64,000 bases of DNA, taken from positions 1 through 64,000 of the forward strand of contig CABUKD010000002.1 of NCBI GenBank assembly GCA_902492105.1, written 5' to 3'. Positions 1 to 10,155 of this stretch are shown here, piece by piece. Origin of the DNA: an uncultured Clostridium sp. (GTDB taxonomy: Bacteria > Bacillota > Clostridia > TANB77 > CAG-508). Each line of letters opens with the position of its first letter. Position 1 is the stretch's first letter. The notes under the pieces are model-generated. The model saw nothing but the letters and a program-made list of their open reading frames with translations, made no database searches and was not told where the DNA came from. Position numbers and translations under genes: made by a program.

Positions 1-66
1 TTTTACATTTTTTTGCTCTTACTCATTCAATGGTTTTAAACTAACGAAAAAATTCTTGCAAGAAAA

Positions 67-333
67 TTAGTCATAGATATTTTTTCTATGACCTACTTCT
101 AAAACTAAAATAATTACTTCTGTGTCTTTTATTTCACAAAGTAGCCTGTAATCTCCAATTCTATAACGCCACTGCCCAGATTTATTACCTACTAATCCTT
201 TTCCATGTATTCGTGGATTTTCACAGTTTTGAATATTTTTTTCAATCCACCCAATAATTAAAGCAGCTGTATATTTATCTAATTTTTTTAGTTCTTTTTT
301 AGCTTTTTCTGTAAAGATAACTTTATACTTCAA
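67..333 (-). CDS. RelE/ParE-family toxin of a type II toxin-antitoxin pair
   Basis: The protein has 88 residues, usual for the RelE/ParE fold. It opens with the family pattern YKVIFTEKAKKELKKLD and ends with the beta-strand and basic tail typical of RelE (GQWRYRIGDYRLLCEI, then VLEVGHRKNIYD). RelE-type toxins of this class cut mRNA at the ribosome; ParE relatives poison gyrase, and sequence alone does not decide here, although the WRYRIGDYRL strand is more RelE-like. Its start overlaps the antitoxin stop by 4 bases, which indicates translational coupling. Both genes read from the promoter just upstream of the antitoxin. A short T-rich stem (TTCTTGCAAGAA then TTTTTT on the minus strand, around 47-58) may end the transcript. 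Confidence 0.88.
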   Translation of the reverse strand: MKYKVIFTEKAKKELKKLDKYTAALIIGWIEKNIQNCENPRIHGKGLVGNKSGQWRYRIGDYRLLCEIKDTEVIILVLEVGHRKNIYD

Positions 334-551
334 TCTAAATCAAGCTCCTTTTTTACTTCTTCTAGTGTATAGGTTTTTGGATTGTTTTTATATTCTTCTA
401 CTGCTTTTTTATAAGCTTCTAAGTCATATTCATCTTCTATTTTTTCTATTAAGGCATTTCTAAATAATTCCGATAATGAAATATTTTTCATTTCTGCATA
501 TTTTTTTATTAATTTTTCATCTTCTTTATTTAATCTTAATGAAACAGTCAT
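330..551 (-). CDS. Ribbon-helix-helix antitoxin paired with RelE-like toxin
   Basis: The protein has 73 residues. The N-terminus (MTVSLRLNKEDEKLIKKYAE followed by MKNISLSELFRNAL) is a ribbon-helix-helix DNA-binding domain of the RelB/DUF6290 type. The acidic C-terminus (roughly residues 40-73, ending in LEEVKKELDLD) is the usual toxin-binding tail. Its stop overlaps the toxin start, and antitoxin-first order is standard for type II systems. The promoter and a double palindrome lie directly upstream, so autorepression is likely. The start ATG at 551 has an AAGGGA ribosome site about 10 bases upstream. Confidence 0.87.
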   Translation of the reverse strand: MTVSLRLNKEDEKLIKKYAEMKNISLSELFRNALIEKIEDEYDLEAYKKAVEEYKNNPKTYTLEEVKKELDLD

Positions 552-567
552 GTTTTCACGTCCCTTC

Positions 568-604
568 TGTATTACATTGTACTACATTTATTCTTATCTG
601 TCAA
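568..604 (-). promoter_or_regulatory. Toxin-antitoxin promoter with double operator
   Basis: On the minus strand TTGACA (599-604) and TACAAT (576-581) are spaced by 17 bases, a near-consensus sigma-A promoter. Overlapping the -10 are two 9-bp palindromes, TGTAGTACA (578-586) and TGTAATACA (568-576), separated by one base. The arrangement fits a ribbon-helix-helix antitoxin binding as a dimer of dimers. This is inference from sequence symmetry. The rest of 605-850 shows no gene. Confidence 0.75.
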
Positions 605-852
605 TATCTTCCATGTTTTACATGTGTAATTTTTCTATGGTTCAATACAATATTTTTAAATTTAGTTCTTTAAATAACTTTATGATAGATGCCATTTTTT
701 ATTATTATGGTAGTTCTAATATATTTTATGCTGTTTTTTACTTGTTTTTCTTTTTGTTATTTTAAAAAAACTTATATTATGTATGTAGTTGTTTCATTAC
801 GAAATATAGATTAATTTTACAATTCAAATCCCTATTTCACACAAAAAGGGCT

Positions 853-898
853 ATTTGAAGTTTTAGCCTAAAATATTTCTATTTTAGTAACTTCAAAT
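853..898 (-). terminator. Probable rpoC terminator
   Basis: Inverted repeat ATTTGAAGTT (853-862) / AACTTCAAAT (889-898) with a second inner stem CTAAAAT (868-874) / ATTTTAG (881-887). On the minus strand it is followed by AGCCC and a short T run (843-847). It sits 47 bases after the rpoC stop, so it probably ends the rpoBC transcript. The T run is short and slightly displaced, so confidence is moderate. Confidence 0.55.
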
Positions 899-944
899 TG
901 CCCCCTATTTCATTCATTACCTATTTTTATGCTTATTAAATTAA

Positions 945-3900
945 TTATGCATTTTCTTGTTCTTCTTCGTTTTCTTCTGTATTAATATGCGTATTTTTGT
1001 AGATTGGAAGTCCGGTTCCTGCTGGAATTAATTTACCAATAATAACATTTTCTTTTAGTCCAATTAATTCATCTACTCTACCTTTTACTGCTGCTTCTGT
1101 TAGTACTCTTGTGGTTTCTTGGAAAGATGCTGCAGATAAGAAGCTGTCTGTTGCAAGTGATGCTTTAGTAATTCCTAGAAGTACACGTTTGGCTGTTGCA
1201 GGACGTTTTCCTTCTGCTACTGCTTGCTCATTTTTGTCTTCAAATTCATAAATATCTACTAAAGATCCTGCAAACATATCTGTATCTCCGTTGTCTTCAA
1301 TTCTTACTTTTTTAAGCATTTGTCTTCCTATTACTTCAATATGTTTGTCGTTAATGTCAACACCTTGGTTACGGTAAACTTTTTGAACTTCTTGGATTAA
1401 ATAATCATATACTCCTTCTGGTCCTTTAATTGCTAAGATTTCATTTGGATTAATAGCACCTTCAATTAAAGGATCTCCTGCTTTTACATAGTCTCCATCT
1501 TTTACACGTAATTTAGATCTAAATGGAATTGCATAAGTTTTAGAGTTATCATCAGAAGTAACAACAATTTCTTTCTTTTTCTTGTCTTCTACTACTTTTA
1601 CAAAGCCATCTATTTCAGTAATTACTGCTAATCCCTTTGGTTTACGAGCTTCAAATAGTTCTTCTACCCTTGGAAGACCTTGTGTAATATCTGCTACACC
1701 CGCAACACCACCAGAGTGGATGGTTCTCATAGTAAGCTGTGTACCAGGCTCACCAATAGATTGTGCTGCAATAATACCAACAGATTCTCCAATATTTACT
1801 TTATCACGTGTTGCTAAGCCCATACCATAGCATTTACGACATACACCATGTTTTGTACGACAGCCTAATACAGAACGAACTTTTACTTGTTCCATACCAG
1901 TTGCAATAATTTTGCTTGCTATTTTTTCTGTAATCATGGTATCTGTGTCTGCAATTACTTCTTTGGTTGTTGGGTCTATAATAGTTTCTAATGGATATCT
2001 ACCAATTAATCTTTCGTCTAGTTTTTCAATAATTTGGTTTCCATCTCTAATATCTGCTACTGTAATTCCCTCTGTTGTTCCACAATCTTCTTCACGTACA
2101 ATAATGTCTTGAGATACATCTACTAATCTTCTTGTTAAATATCCAGAGTCTGCAGTTCTTAAAGCAGTATCTGCTAAACCTTTTCTAGCACCGTGTGCTG
2201 AAATAAAGTATTCTAGTGCATCTAGACCTTCACGGAAAGAAGAAGTAATTGGAATTTCAACTGTTTTACCAGTAGTACTTGCCATAAGTCCACGCATACC
2301 TGCAATTTGTCTTAATTGGTTTAAGTTACCTCTTGCTCCAGATTGGCTCATCATATATACTGGGTTTAAATCATCAAAGTTATTTTTCATAGCTTCTGTT
2401 ACATCATCTGTAGCTTTTTCCCAAATTTTAATAACAGAGTTATAACGTTCATCATTAGTAATTAAACCACGTTTATATTGTTTTAATACATTATTTACTT
2501 GTACGTTTGCATCTGCTAAGATTTGTTTCTTTGCTTCTGGGACTTTAACGTCATCTACAGATACCGTAATACCTGCTGTAGTAGAATATTTGAATCCCAT
2601 AGATTTAATATAGTCAAGTAGTTCTGCTGTTGCACTTAATCCATTTACATTGATAGATTTTGCAATAATTTTTCCTAAGTTTTTCTTAGAAACTGCAAAA
2701 TTAATTTCTGGTTCAAATAGATTTTCTGGTTTACTTCTATCTACAAAACCTAAGTTTTGTGGAATTCCTTCGTTATAGATTAATCTACCTACTGTTGTTT
2801 CTACTTTTCTGGTTTCTAGCTTTCCATTAACTTCTTTTTGAATTCTTACATAAATTCTACTATGTGGACTTAAGTCATGGTTAGCTAAAGCAATAACTGC
2901 TTCTTCTGGAGAAGAATAATAATTTCCTTCTCCTGCTTCACCAGGCACTTCCATAGTTAAATAGTAAGCTCCTAAAATCATATCTTGTGTAGGTACTGTT
3001 ACTGGTTTACCATCTTGTGGTTTTAGTAAGTTATTAACAGAAAGCATTAAATATCTTGCTTCTGCTTGTGCTTCTGGTGATAATGGTAAGTGAATAGCCA
3101 TTTGGTCACCATCAAAGTCTGCGTTAAATGCAGTACATACTAATGGGTGAAGTTTAATTGCTCTACCTTCTACTAAAACTGGCTCAAATGCTTGAATACC
3201 AAGTCTATGTAATGTTGGTGCACGGTTTAAAAGTACTGGATGGTCTTTAATAACATCTTCTAGAATGTCCCATACTTCTGGTCTTAATCTTTCTACCATT
3301 CTTTTTGCATTTTTAATATTATGTGCAATACCACGTCCAACTAATTCTTTCATAACAAATGGTTTAAATAATTCTACTGCCATTTCTTTTGGCACACCAC
3401 ATTGATATAATTTAAGTTCTGGTCCTACAACGATAACAGAACGTCCAGAATAGTCAACACGTTTACCTAATAAGTTCTGACGGAAACGACCTTGTTTTCC
3501 TTTTAATAAGTCTGATAAAGATTTTAATGCTCTGTTTCCAGCACCTGTAACAGGTCTTCCACGTCTTCCATTATCTATTAGAGCATCTACTGCTTCTTGT
3601 AACATTCTTTTTTCGTTACGTACAATAATTTCTGGTGCTCCTAATTCTAGCAATCTTTTTAAACGATTATTTCTGTTAATTACTCTACGATATAAGTCAT
3701 TTAAGTCTGATGTTGCAAATCTACCACCATCTAATTGTACCATTGGTCTTAAATCTGGTGGAATAACTGGAACAACATTCATAATCATCCATTCAGGACG
3801 ATTGCCAGATAATCTAAAAGATTCTACCGTATCTAGTCTTTTTACTAATTTTGCCTTTTTTTGTTCACTTGCTTTTTCTAGCTCTTTTTTTAGTTTTTCT

Positions 3901-4466
3901 GCTAATTTTTCTACATCTATTTCTCTTAATAGTTCTTCTATAGCTTCTGCTCCCATTTTAGCAGTAAAAGAACCTTTTCCATATCTTTCTTCTGCTTCAT
4001 GGTACTCTTTTTCGGATAATACTTGGCATTTTAATAAACCACTAGTACCTTTATCTGTTACAATATAGGATGCAAAATAAATTACTTTTTCCAAACTTCT
4101 TGGAGAAATATCAAGCATTAATCCAATTCTGCTTGGAATACCTTTAAAATACCAAATATGGGCAACTGGTGCTGCAAGTTCAATGTGACCCATTCTTTCA
4201 CGTCTTACTTTTGCTTTTGTTACTTCAACACCACAACGATCACAAACAATACCTTTGTATCTTACTCTTTTATATTTTCCACAATGGCATTCCCAGTCTT
4301 TCGTTGGTCCAAAAATTCTTTCACAAAATAGACCATCTTTTTCTGGCTTTAGTGTTCTATAGTTAATGGTTTCTGGTTTTTTAACTTCACCTTTAGACCA
4401 TTCCCTAATTTTTTCATCTGATGCTAATCCGATTTTTATTTTATTAAAAATTTCTAATTCATCCAC
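945..4466 (-). CDS. rpoC: DNA-directed RNA polymerase subunit beta'
   Basis: The protein has 1,173 residues, normal for Firmicutes, which lack the large insertions of proteobacterial beta'. Visible landmarks are the N-terminal zinc site [18 protein letters not shown] near residues 60-78, the catalytic [12 protein letters not shown] near residue 450 that holds the Mg-binding aspartates, the second zinc site ending in CRKCYGMG, and the trigger-loop stretch [11 protein letters not shown]. The beta' subunit forms the DNA clamp and half of the polymerase active site. The start is GTG at 4466, preceded by AGGGGG at about 10 bases. It follows rpoB on the same strand, but after about 400 bases rather than the usual short gap. 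Confidence 0.98.
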   Translation of the reverse strand: MDELEIFNKIKIGLASDEKIREWSKGEVKKPETINYRTLKPEKDGLFCERIFGPTKDWECHCGKYKRVRYKGIVCDRCGVEVTKAKVRRERMGHIELAAPVAHIWYFKGIPSRIGLMLDISPRSLEKVIYFASYIVTDKGTSGLLKCQVLSEKEYHEAEERYGKGSFTAKMGAEAIEELLREIDVEKLAEKLKKELEKASEQKKAKLVKRLDTVESFRLSGNRPEWMIMNVVPVIPPDLRPMVQLDGGRFATSDLNDLYRRVINRNNRLKRLLELGAPEIIVRNEKRMLQEAVDALIDNGRRGRPVTGAGNRALKSLSDLLKGKQGRFRQNLLGKRVDYSGRSVIVVGPELKLYQCGVPKEMAVELFKPFVMKELVGRGIAHNIKNAKRMVERLRPEVWDILEDVIKDHPVLLNRAPTLHRLGIQAFEPVLVEGRAIKLHPLVCTAFNADFDGDQMAIHLPLSPEAQAEARYLMLSVNNLLKPQDGKPVTVPTQDMILGAYYLTMEVPGEAGEGNYYSSPEEAVIALANHDLSPHSRIYVRIQKEVNGKLETRKVETTVGRLIYNEGIPQNLGFVDRSKPENLFEPEINFAVSKKNLGKIIAKSINVNGLSATAELLDYIKSMGFKYSTTAGITVSVDDVKVPEAKKQILADANVQVNNVLKQYKRGLITNDERYNSVIKIWEKATDDVTEAMKNNFDDLNPVYMMSQSGARGNLNQLRQIAGMRGLMASTTGKTVEIPITSSFREGLDALEYFISAHGARKGLADTALRTADSGYLTRRLVDVSQDIIVREEDCGTTEGITVADIRDGNQIIEKLDERLIGRYPLETIIDPTTKEVIADTDTMITEKIASKIIATGMEQVKVRSVLGCRTKHGVCRKCYGMGLATRDKVNIGESVGIIAAQSIGEPGTQLTMRTIHSGGVAGVADITQGLPRVEELFEARKPKGLAVITEIDGFVKVVEDKKKKEIVVTSDDNSKTYAIPFRSKLRVKDGDYVKAGDPLIEGAINPNEILAIKGPEGVYDYLIQEVQKVYRNQGVDINDKHIEVIGRQMLKKVRIEDNGDTDMFAGSLVDIYEFEDKNEQAVAEGKRPATAKRVLLGITKASLATDSFLSAASFQETTRVLTEAAVKGRVDELIGLKENVIIGKLIPAGTGLPIYKNTHINTEENEEEQENA

Positions 4467-4671
4467 TTGGATCTAGCCCCCTATTTTATTCTTCTTTTTT
4501 GTAAGGTTACCCTAATCCTTACCTTTCGAAATTTTTCATAATTCATTTTTCTAATTTACACTGCTGTACAATTCCCTCTTGAAAACTATCAAAACATTAT
4601 GAAAGGCTATTAAATTATTTATTTTTTATTTAAATCTATTTCCACACATAAATTATTAATTCTCTTAACAT

Positions 4672-4830
4672 GCGTGCGGGAAATGATATCATATTATTTT
4701 CGTAAGCGAGTTAAGGTGGGGACCAACAAGCTATAGACTGTTATAGAATTTGAGTTTACGAAAATTCTGTTACAGTCTATTGCGTAGTTGGGGCGAGCGA
4801 GAAAATAATAGGATATCATTTCCTCCACGC
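4672..4830. repeat. 159-bp imperfect palindrome between rpoB and rpoC
   Basis: Outer arms GCGTG (4672-4676) / CACGC (4826-4830) enclose a near-perfect stem GGAAATGATATC (4679-4690) / GATATCATTTCC (4812-4823), continued by ATTATTTTC / GAAAATAAT. A second inner stem pairs AGACTGTTATAGAATTT with its imperfect complement around 4765-4778. Between them are G+C-richer segments (GTAAGCGAGTTAAGGTGGGG and GTTGGGGCGAGCGAG) unlike the AT-rich surroundings. A T run follows on the plus strand, against the direction of the genes. It may be a MITE-like insertion or a structured RNA. The rest of 4467-4873 shows nothing else. Confidence 0.7.
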
Positions 4831-4873
4831 TTTTTATTTCTATTTTCTACACAATATTTTAAGAAAAAAGCAA

Positions 4874-7800
4874 TTATTTATCCTCATCGTCTAATATATC
4901 TTGATCATTAAGAAGATTATCTTCTCCTAAATCTGTATCATCTAATAAAACCTCATCATCATCTAAGTCTGCAAATAGGCTGTCTGCTTCTTCTCCTAAT
5001 TCTTCGTCAACTATTTCTCCATCTTCGTTTTCTTCAATGTAACCATCTTCTAGTTCAGATTCATCTAATACAGAGTCTGTATATTTTTTACTTTCTTCAA
5101 TATTATTAAAGTCAATACCATCTTCGATATTTTCTTTTAATTCTAGTTCTTGGTTATCTTCGGAAAGCAATCTTACATCTAAGCCTAAAGATTGAAGTTC
5201 TTTAATTAATACTTTAAATCCTTCTGGAACTCCTGGTTCTGGTACATTTTCTCCCTTAACAATTGCTTCATAGGTTTTTACTCTTCCTACAATATCATCA
5301 GATTTTACTGTTAACATTTCTTGTAAGGTATATGCTGCACCATAAGCCTCTAATGCCCAAACTTCCATTTCTCCAAAACGTTGTCCACCAAATTGTGCTT
5401 TACCACCTAATGGTTGTTGTGTAACTAGTGAGTATGGACCTGTAGAACGAGCATGAATTTTATCATCTACTAAGTGGTGTAATTTTAACATGTACATTAC
5501 TCCTACGGTAATTGGATGATCAAAAGGTTCTCCTGTTCTACCATCATATACTACTGTTTTTCCATCTTCACGAAGTCCAGCTTCTCTTAATAGCTCATGA
5601 ATTTCTTCACCTGTTGCGCCATCAAATACTGGTGTTGCCACTTTAAATCCAAGAGCTCTTGCAGCCATTCCTAAGTGAACTTCTAGCACTTGACCTAAGT
5701 TCATACGAGAAGGTACACCTAATGGGTTAAGCACGATATCTACTGGTGTTCCATCTGGCATAAATGGCATATCTTCTTCTGGTAAAATACGAGAGATAAC
5801 ACCCTTGTTACCATGACGTCCAGCCATTTTATCTCCAACAGAAATTTTTCTCTTTGTTGCAATATAGCAACGAATTACTTGGTTTACTCCTGGTGCTAGT
5901 TCGTCTGAATTATCTCTTGTAAAGATTTTAACATCTACAATAGTTCCCGCTTCTCCATGTGGTACACGAAGTGAAGTATCTCTAACTTCTCTTGCTTTTT
6001 CTCCAAAGATAGCACGAAGTAATCTTTCTTCTGCTGTTAGTTCTGTTTCTCCTTTTGGAGTAACCTTACCAACTAAAATATCTCCTGGTCTAACTTCTGC
6101 ACCAATTCTAATAATTCCGTTTTCATCTAAGTCTTTTAAGCTATCATCACCAACATTTGGAATATCTCTTGTAATTTCTTCTGGTCCAAGTTTTGTATCA
6201 CGACATTCACAATCATATTCTTCTATATGGATAGAAGTATATACATCTTCTTTTACTAGTCTTTCACTAATTAAAACAGCATCTTCGTAGTTATAACCTT
6301 CCCATGTAGTAAACGCAATTAAAACGTTTCTTCCTAGAGCCATTTCTCCATTTTTGGTAGCTGGTCCATCTGCAATTAAATCTCCTGCTTTTACTTTTTC
6401 TCCTACAGAAACAACAGGTCTTTGATTAATACAAGTTCCACCATTGGTTCTTTTGAATTTTCTTAGGTGGTAGGTATCTATTTCATCTTTTTTGTTTCTA
6501 ATTTTAATTTCATCTGCAGTTACTTTTTCAATAATACCATCATTTTTTGCTACTACTGTAGTTTCGGAATCTCTTGCTGCTCTATATTCCATACCTGTTC
6601 CTACAATAGGTGCTTCTGGCATTAGTAATGGTACTGCTTGACGTTGCATGTTAGATCCCATTAAAGAACGTTTTACGTCATCATGCTCTAAGAATGGAAT
6701 CATCGCAGCTGCAACTGATACTAATTGTTTTGGTGATACATCTACATAGTTGACTTTTTCTCTATCTTCTACTGTAATTTCTTCTCTATGTCTTACTCTA
6801 ATTCTGTCATTAATAAATCTGCCATTTTCATCTGTTGGCTCAGATGCTTGTGCAATAATGTATTTGTCTTCTTCATCTGCTGGCATGTAATGGATTTCGT
6901 CTGTTACTACACCATCCACTACTTTTCTATATGGTGTTTCTACAAAACCATATTCATTAATAATAGCAAAAGAAGAAAGTGCTGAAATAAGTCCAATGTT
7001 TGGTCCTTCTGGAGATTCTACTGGGCATAATCTACCATAATGGGTATAGTGAATATCACGTACTTCGAATCCTGCTCTTTCACGTGACAATCCACCAGGT
7101 CCTAGAGCAGAAATTCTTCTTTTATGTGTTAACTCAGAAAGTGGATTGGTTTGATCCATAAATTGTGATAATTGAGAACTTCCAAAGAACTCTCTAATAG
7201 AAGATGTAATTGGTTTTGTATTAATTAAAGTTTGTGGAGTAATAACATCTAAGTCTTGAATTGTCATTCTTTCACGTACTACTCTTTCTAATCTTGTTAA
7301 ACCAATTCTAAATTGATTTTGTAAAAGTTCACCTACACAACGAATACGTCTATTTCCTAAGTGGTCAATATCGTCTACATTTCCTAAACCATGTTCTAAG
7401 TTTAATAAATAACTAATAGATGCAACGATATCTTCGTTTGTAATATGTTTTGGATTTAATTCATCTATTCTTGCTTTAATAGCATCATGTAAATCTTTTT
7501 CTTCTGTGTTATCAATAATAGATTTTAAAACAATATAGTTTACCATTTCTTTAATATGTAAGTCACTTAAATCTACATTTGGTAGAACGCTATGGATATT
7601 AACCATACCATTACCAATGACTCTAACAGGCTTATCATCTACTTTTACATCTACTACATTAATTCCACTGTTTTGAATCGCAATTGCTACTTCTTCTGAA
7701 ATGGCAGTATCTTTTTCTGCTAATACTTCTCCTGTTTCTGGATCTATAATATTACTATAAGCGATTCTTCCTGTAATTCTGGTAGCTAAACTTAATTTTT

Positions 7801-8635
7801 GGTTAAATTTAAATCTACCTACTTTTGCTAGGTCATATCTTCTAGGATCAAAGAATAAACCATTAAATAAGTTTCTTGCTGCATCTGTAGTTGGAAGTTC
7901 ACCTGGTCTCAATTTTTTATAAATTTCTACTAAAGCTTCCTCTTGTGTTTTAATTGGATCTTTTTGCAATGTTGTTACTAACTTATTTTCTTCTCCGAAT
8001 AATTGGATCATTTCTTCATCTGTAGTGATTCCAATTGCTCTTAATAAAGTAGTTACTGGGATTTTTCTAGTTCTGTCTACTCTTGCATAAAAAACATCAT
8101 TTCCGTCTGTTTCATATTCAATCCAAGCACCACGAATAGGCATAACAGTAGAAGTATAAATTTTTCTACCTGTTTTGCTATCAAAATCTTCTGCATAATA
8201 GCATCCTGGTGAACGTACTAACTGGCTTACTACAACTCTTTCTGCACCGTTAATAACAAATGTACCACTATCAGTCATAAGCGGAAAATCACCAAGATAA
8301 ATTTCTTGTTCTTTAATTTCCCCTGTTTCACGATTAATTAATCTTACTCTAACATGTAGTCTTGTTGCATATGTAGCATCACGCTCTTTGGCTTCTTCTA
8401 AAGTGTATTTTGTTTTTTCTTCCATGTAATAGTCTAGAAATTCAAGCACTAGATTGCCAGAATAGTCAATAATTGGTGAGATATCTCTTAGGACTTCACC
8501 TAATCCTTCTTCTACAAACCAATTATAGGAATCTTTCTGAACCTGAATTAAGTTTGGCATTTCGATTGCATCGCCGATTTTTGCAAAAGTTTTACGAGAA
8601 CATTTCTCGTGTTTGATTTCTTTTAACTTTGCCAA
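4874..8635 (-). CDS. rpoB: DNA-directed RNA polymerase subunit beta
   Basis: The protein has about 1,253 residues. It shows the rifampicin pocket ([20 protein letters not shown], residues about 482-500, then [20 protein letters not shown]) with the residues normally found in sensitive polymerases, and [13 protein letters not shown] in the C-terminal half. The last roughly 80 residues are a strongly acidic tail, as in other clostridia. A longer reading could begin at GTG 8644, but that codon lies inside the AGGGGTGA ribosome site, so I place the start at TTG 8635 ([12 protein letters not shown]). The gene upstream is not rplL but an HdeD-like gene ending in a strong terminator, so rpoBC has been separated from the ribosomal-protein operon. 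Confidence 0.97.
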   Translation of the reverse strand: MAKLKEIKHEKCSRKTFAKIGDAIEMPNLIQVQKDSYNWFVEEGLGEVLRDISPIIDYSGNLVLEFLDYYMEEKTKYTLEEAKERDATYATRLHVRVRLINRETGEIKEQEIYLGDFPLMTDSGTFVINGAERVVVSQLVRSPGCYYAEDFDSKTGRKIYTSTVMPIRGAWIEYETDGNDVFYARVDRTRKIPVTTLLRAIGITTDEEMIQLFGEENKLVTTLQKDPIKTQEEALVEIYKKLRPGELPTTDAARNLFNGLFFDPRRYDLAKVGRFKFNQKLSLATRITGRIAYSNIIDPETGEVLAEKDTAISEEVAIAIQNSGINVVDVKVDDKPVRVIGNGMVNIHSVLPNVDLSDLHIKEMVNYIVLKSIIDNTEEKDLHDAIKARIDELNPKHITNEDIVASISYLLNLEHGLGNVDDIDHLGNRRIRCVGELLQNQFRIGLTRLERVVRERMTIQDLDVITPQTLINTKPITSSIREFFGSSQLSQFMDQTNPLSELTHKRRISALGPGGLSRERAGFEVRDIHYTHYGRLCPVESPEGPNIGLISALSSFAIINEYGFVETPYRKVVDGVVTDEIHYMPADEEDKYIIAQASEPTDENGRFINDRIRVRHREEITVEDREKVNYVDVSPKQLVSVAAAMIPFLEHDDVKRSLMGSNMQRQAVPLLMPEAPIVGTGMEYRAARDSETTVVAKNDGIIEKVTADEIKIRNKKDEIDTYHLRKFKRTNGGTCINQRPVVSVGEKVKAGDLIADGPATKNGEMALGRNVLIAFTTWEGYNYEDAVLISERLVKEDVYTSIHIEEYDCECRDTKLGPEEITRDIPNVGDDSLKDLDENGIIRIGAEVRPGDILVGKVTPKGETELTAEERLLRAIFGEKAREVRDTSLRVPHGEAGTIVDVKIFTRDNSDELAPGVNQVIRCYIATKRKISVGDKMAGRHGNKGVISRILPEEDMPFMPDGTPVDIVLNPLGVPSRMNLGQVLEVHLGMAARALGFKVATPVFDGATGEEIHELLREAGLREDGKTVVYDGRTGEPFDHPITVGVMYMLKLHHLVDDKIHARSTGPYSLVTQQPLGGKAQFGGQRFGEMEVWALEAYGAAYTLQEMLTVKSDDIVGRVKTYEAIVKGENVPEPGVPEGFKVLIKELQSLGLDVRLLSEDNQELELKENIEDGIDFNNIEESKKYTDSVLDESELEDGYIEENEDGEIVDEELGEEADSLFADLDDDEVLLDDTDLGEDNLLNDQDILDDEDK

Positions 8636-8823
8636 AAAAATCACCCCTAAAAAATATTAAGCAGAAATAAAATATATGGATATTAAATAAAAAGCCCTTC
8701 TTGTTTCTATAATGAGTTTACAAAATTTCATATTAGCTGCTCTTCCAATACTTCTTTCCGTAAGTCATTTTAGAACAATTCTTCTTTTTATTTAATTAAC
8801 ATAACGTAATAAAAGACGACAAT

Positions 8824-8870
8824 AAAAAGACGGTTGGTAACCTTACTTTTTTACCAACTTGTCTTTTTTT
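8824..8870 (-). terminator. Terminator of the HdeD-like gene upstream of rpoB
   Basis: Arms 8824-8840 (AAAAAGACGGTTGGTAA) and 8851-8868 pair almost perfectly, with G-U pairs at the changed positions. T runs lie on both strands, so it could work in both directions. It isolates rpoBC from the gene at 9025. The interval 8645-8820 is the rpoB leader; I see no clear promoter hexamers or conserved leader motif in it. Confidence 0.75.
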
Positions 8871-9024
8871 ATTTTATTATTATAAAGCTTTATTTTTATT
8901 ATTTAACACTTGAATATTAACCACCTTATCTACAAACTGGAGATTAATATATTTTGCTTAAAACATATCTATTTTAGTATAACATTACGGCTACTTGCTT
9001 GTCAATGTTTTTTCCAAAATTTTC

Positions 9025-9570
9025 TTATTTTTTCATTTTTATAATTGTTACAATACCTTCTACTAAATTAATTGCTTGTGTGACGGCTAAAATAATTCCA
9101 ACTGTAGTAGTTGTTACAGCCATAGATGCAAATGGATTAAACATAACTAAAATTCCTAGCAATAATGTAACAATGGATAAAATAAGCATTATCCACCAGC
9201 CTTTCACATTTGCAAATTTTAGTCCCATTGCTAATTGAATAGTAATAATACTTTGAATGATAATCCATATAGAAAACATAATAGGAAGAAATGCTATTAA
9301 AGCATTACTACTAATCATAATAATAAGTGCTGCTAATATGCTTAAAATTCCTTCTGCTAATCCAAAATTCATCATTCGCATTTGTGCATCTGTTCTAAAA
9401 TATTGAATTAGTTTAATAATTCCATTTACTAAAATAATAATGGCAAATAATATAATGAAAGTGCTAAGAGATTCTAACGGTCTAAAAATAAGAAAAATTG
9501 CTAATAAAAACATTAAAGCTGATACAATTAATGACCATTTTTGATATTTTTCAAAAAATTGACTAAACAT
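9025..9570 (-). CDS. HdeD-like (DUF308) membrane protein
   Basis: The protein has 181 residues and about six hydrophobic segments. The pattern of paired helices with short loops (LFAIIILVNGIIKLIQYF, then a stretch of small and hydrophobic residues) is that of the HdeD/DUF308 family. These proteins are linked to acid resistance in enterics but have no settled function in Firmicutes. It is a single-gene unit with its own promoter at 9594-9622, an AGGAGG site and a terminator after it. Confidence 0.72.
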   Translation of the reverse strand: MFSQFFEKYQKWSLIVSALMFLLAIFLIFRPLESLSTFIILFAIIILVNGIIKLIQYFRTDAQMRMMNFGLAEGILSILAALIIMISSNALIAFLPIMFSIWIIIQSIITIQLAMGLKFANVKGWWIMLILSIVTLLLGILVMFNPFASMAVTTTTVGIILAVTQAINLVEGIVTIIKMKK

Positions 9571-9593
9571 AAAAATTCCTCCTTTTGCATTTG

Positions 9594-9622
9594 ATTATAT
9601 GCTAGATTTTTATTTTAGTCAA
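9594..9622 (-). promoter_or_regulatory. Sigma-A promoter of the HdeD-like gene
   Basis: TTGACT (9617-9622) and TATAAT (9594-9599) on the minus strand are spaced by 17 bases. The small palindrome AATTCTAGAATT overlaps the -35 and could be an operator. Confidence 0.7.
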
Positions 9623-9680
9623 TTCTAGAATTCAAGAAAAAATTCATTTTAATATACCATCTTTTATAATATTACTTATA

Positions 9681-9779
9681 TTATGGATTAAAATTAGAGT
9701 TAAAATTTTGTTTTGTATGAAAGATAGAAATAACTTTTACTTTTTGCTCTTGAACTGTATAAAATATTATATGGTTCGA
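9681..9779 (-). pseudogene. Remnant of a ParE/RelE-type toxin (C-terminal strands only)
   Basis: A reading frame here encodes SNHIIFYTVQEQKVKVISIF followed by HTKQNF, the characteristic last two strands of ParE/RelE toxins. A stop codon lies just upstream of the Ser and there is no start. It overlaps the end of the antitoxin-like ORF in another frame, as expected if a deletion removed the toxin N-terminus and part of the antitoxin C-terminus. Confidence 0.6.
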
Positions 9780-9916
9780 TTAATATAACTTTCTCCAAAC
9801 ATATACTTTATCGCTTGTTCTTCATTATAGAACTCTACTTTATGTTCTTTTTCACCTTTTTCATATTCTGCTAGTTCCTTATCAATTCTTTTTTCTAGTT
9901 GTTTACTAATTTTCAT
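9767..9916 (-). CDS. Small antitoxin-like ORF, probably truncated
   Basis: A 49-codon ORF begins MKISKQLEKRIDKELAEYEK and has a good ribosome site (AGAGGTGA, about 6 bases before the ATG). The N-terminus is basic and the rest is acidic and helical, like the antitoxin half of a ParDE/RelBE pair. It runs directly into a toxin remnant in a different frame. I read it as the left-over antitoxin of a broken toxin-antitoxin locus; it may still be translated. Confidence 0.5.
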   Translation of the reverse strand: MKISKQLEKRIDKELAEYEKGEKEHKVEFYNEEQAIKYMFGESYINRTI

Positions 9917-10023
9917 GATTTATCACCTCTTTATTTTATTAAAACATATCTCTAGTAGAAAATCAATATATTTCGTATGCTAAAATTCGACAAAAATTGA
10001 TTGTAGATTATTCTCTATATAAA

Positions 10024-10063
10024 ATATAGTAACTCCAAAATTTTTATTTTGAAGTTACTATAT
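10024..10063 (-). terminator. Terminator after the sensor kinase
   Basis: ATATAGTAACT (10024-10034) pairs with AGTTACTATAT (10053-10063), with an inner CAAAA/TTTTG stem. On the minus strand it is followed by TTTTATAT. It lies just past the stop codon the kinase would use without its frameshift (10068). Confidence 0.7.
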
Positions 10064-10155
10064 CATTTTAATTTATTTTCTCAAACCCTATTGTTACCTT
10101 AAATAAATCTCCATCTAAATAAATATGAAATTTACCCTTTTGAAGTTCTGTTAAG

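Noticed and set aside
476..765. Plus-strand ORFs over the antitoxin and the gap before rpoC
   Set aside because: Low-complexity Phe/Leu/Tyr composition, no ribosome site, antisense to a clear gene or to AT-rich spacer.
4672..4830. rpoB-rpoC palindrome as an ordinary intrinsic terminator
   Set aside because: The only T run follows on the plus strand, opposite to both genes, and the structure is far longer than a terminator.
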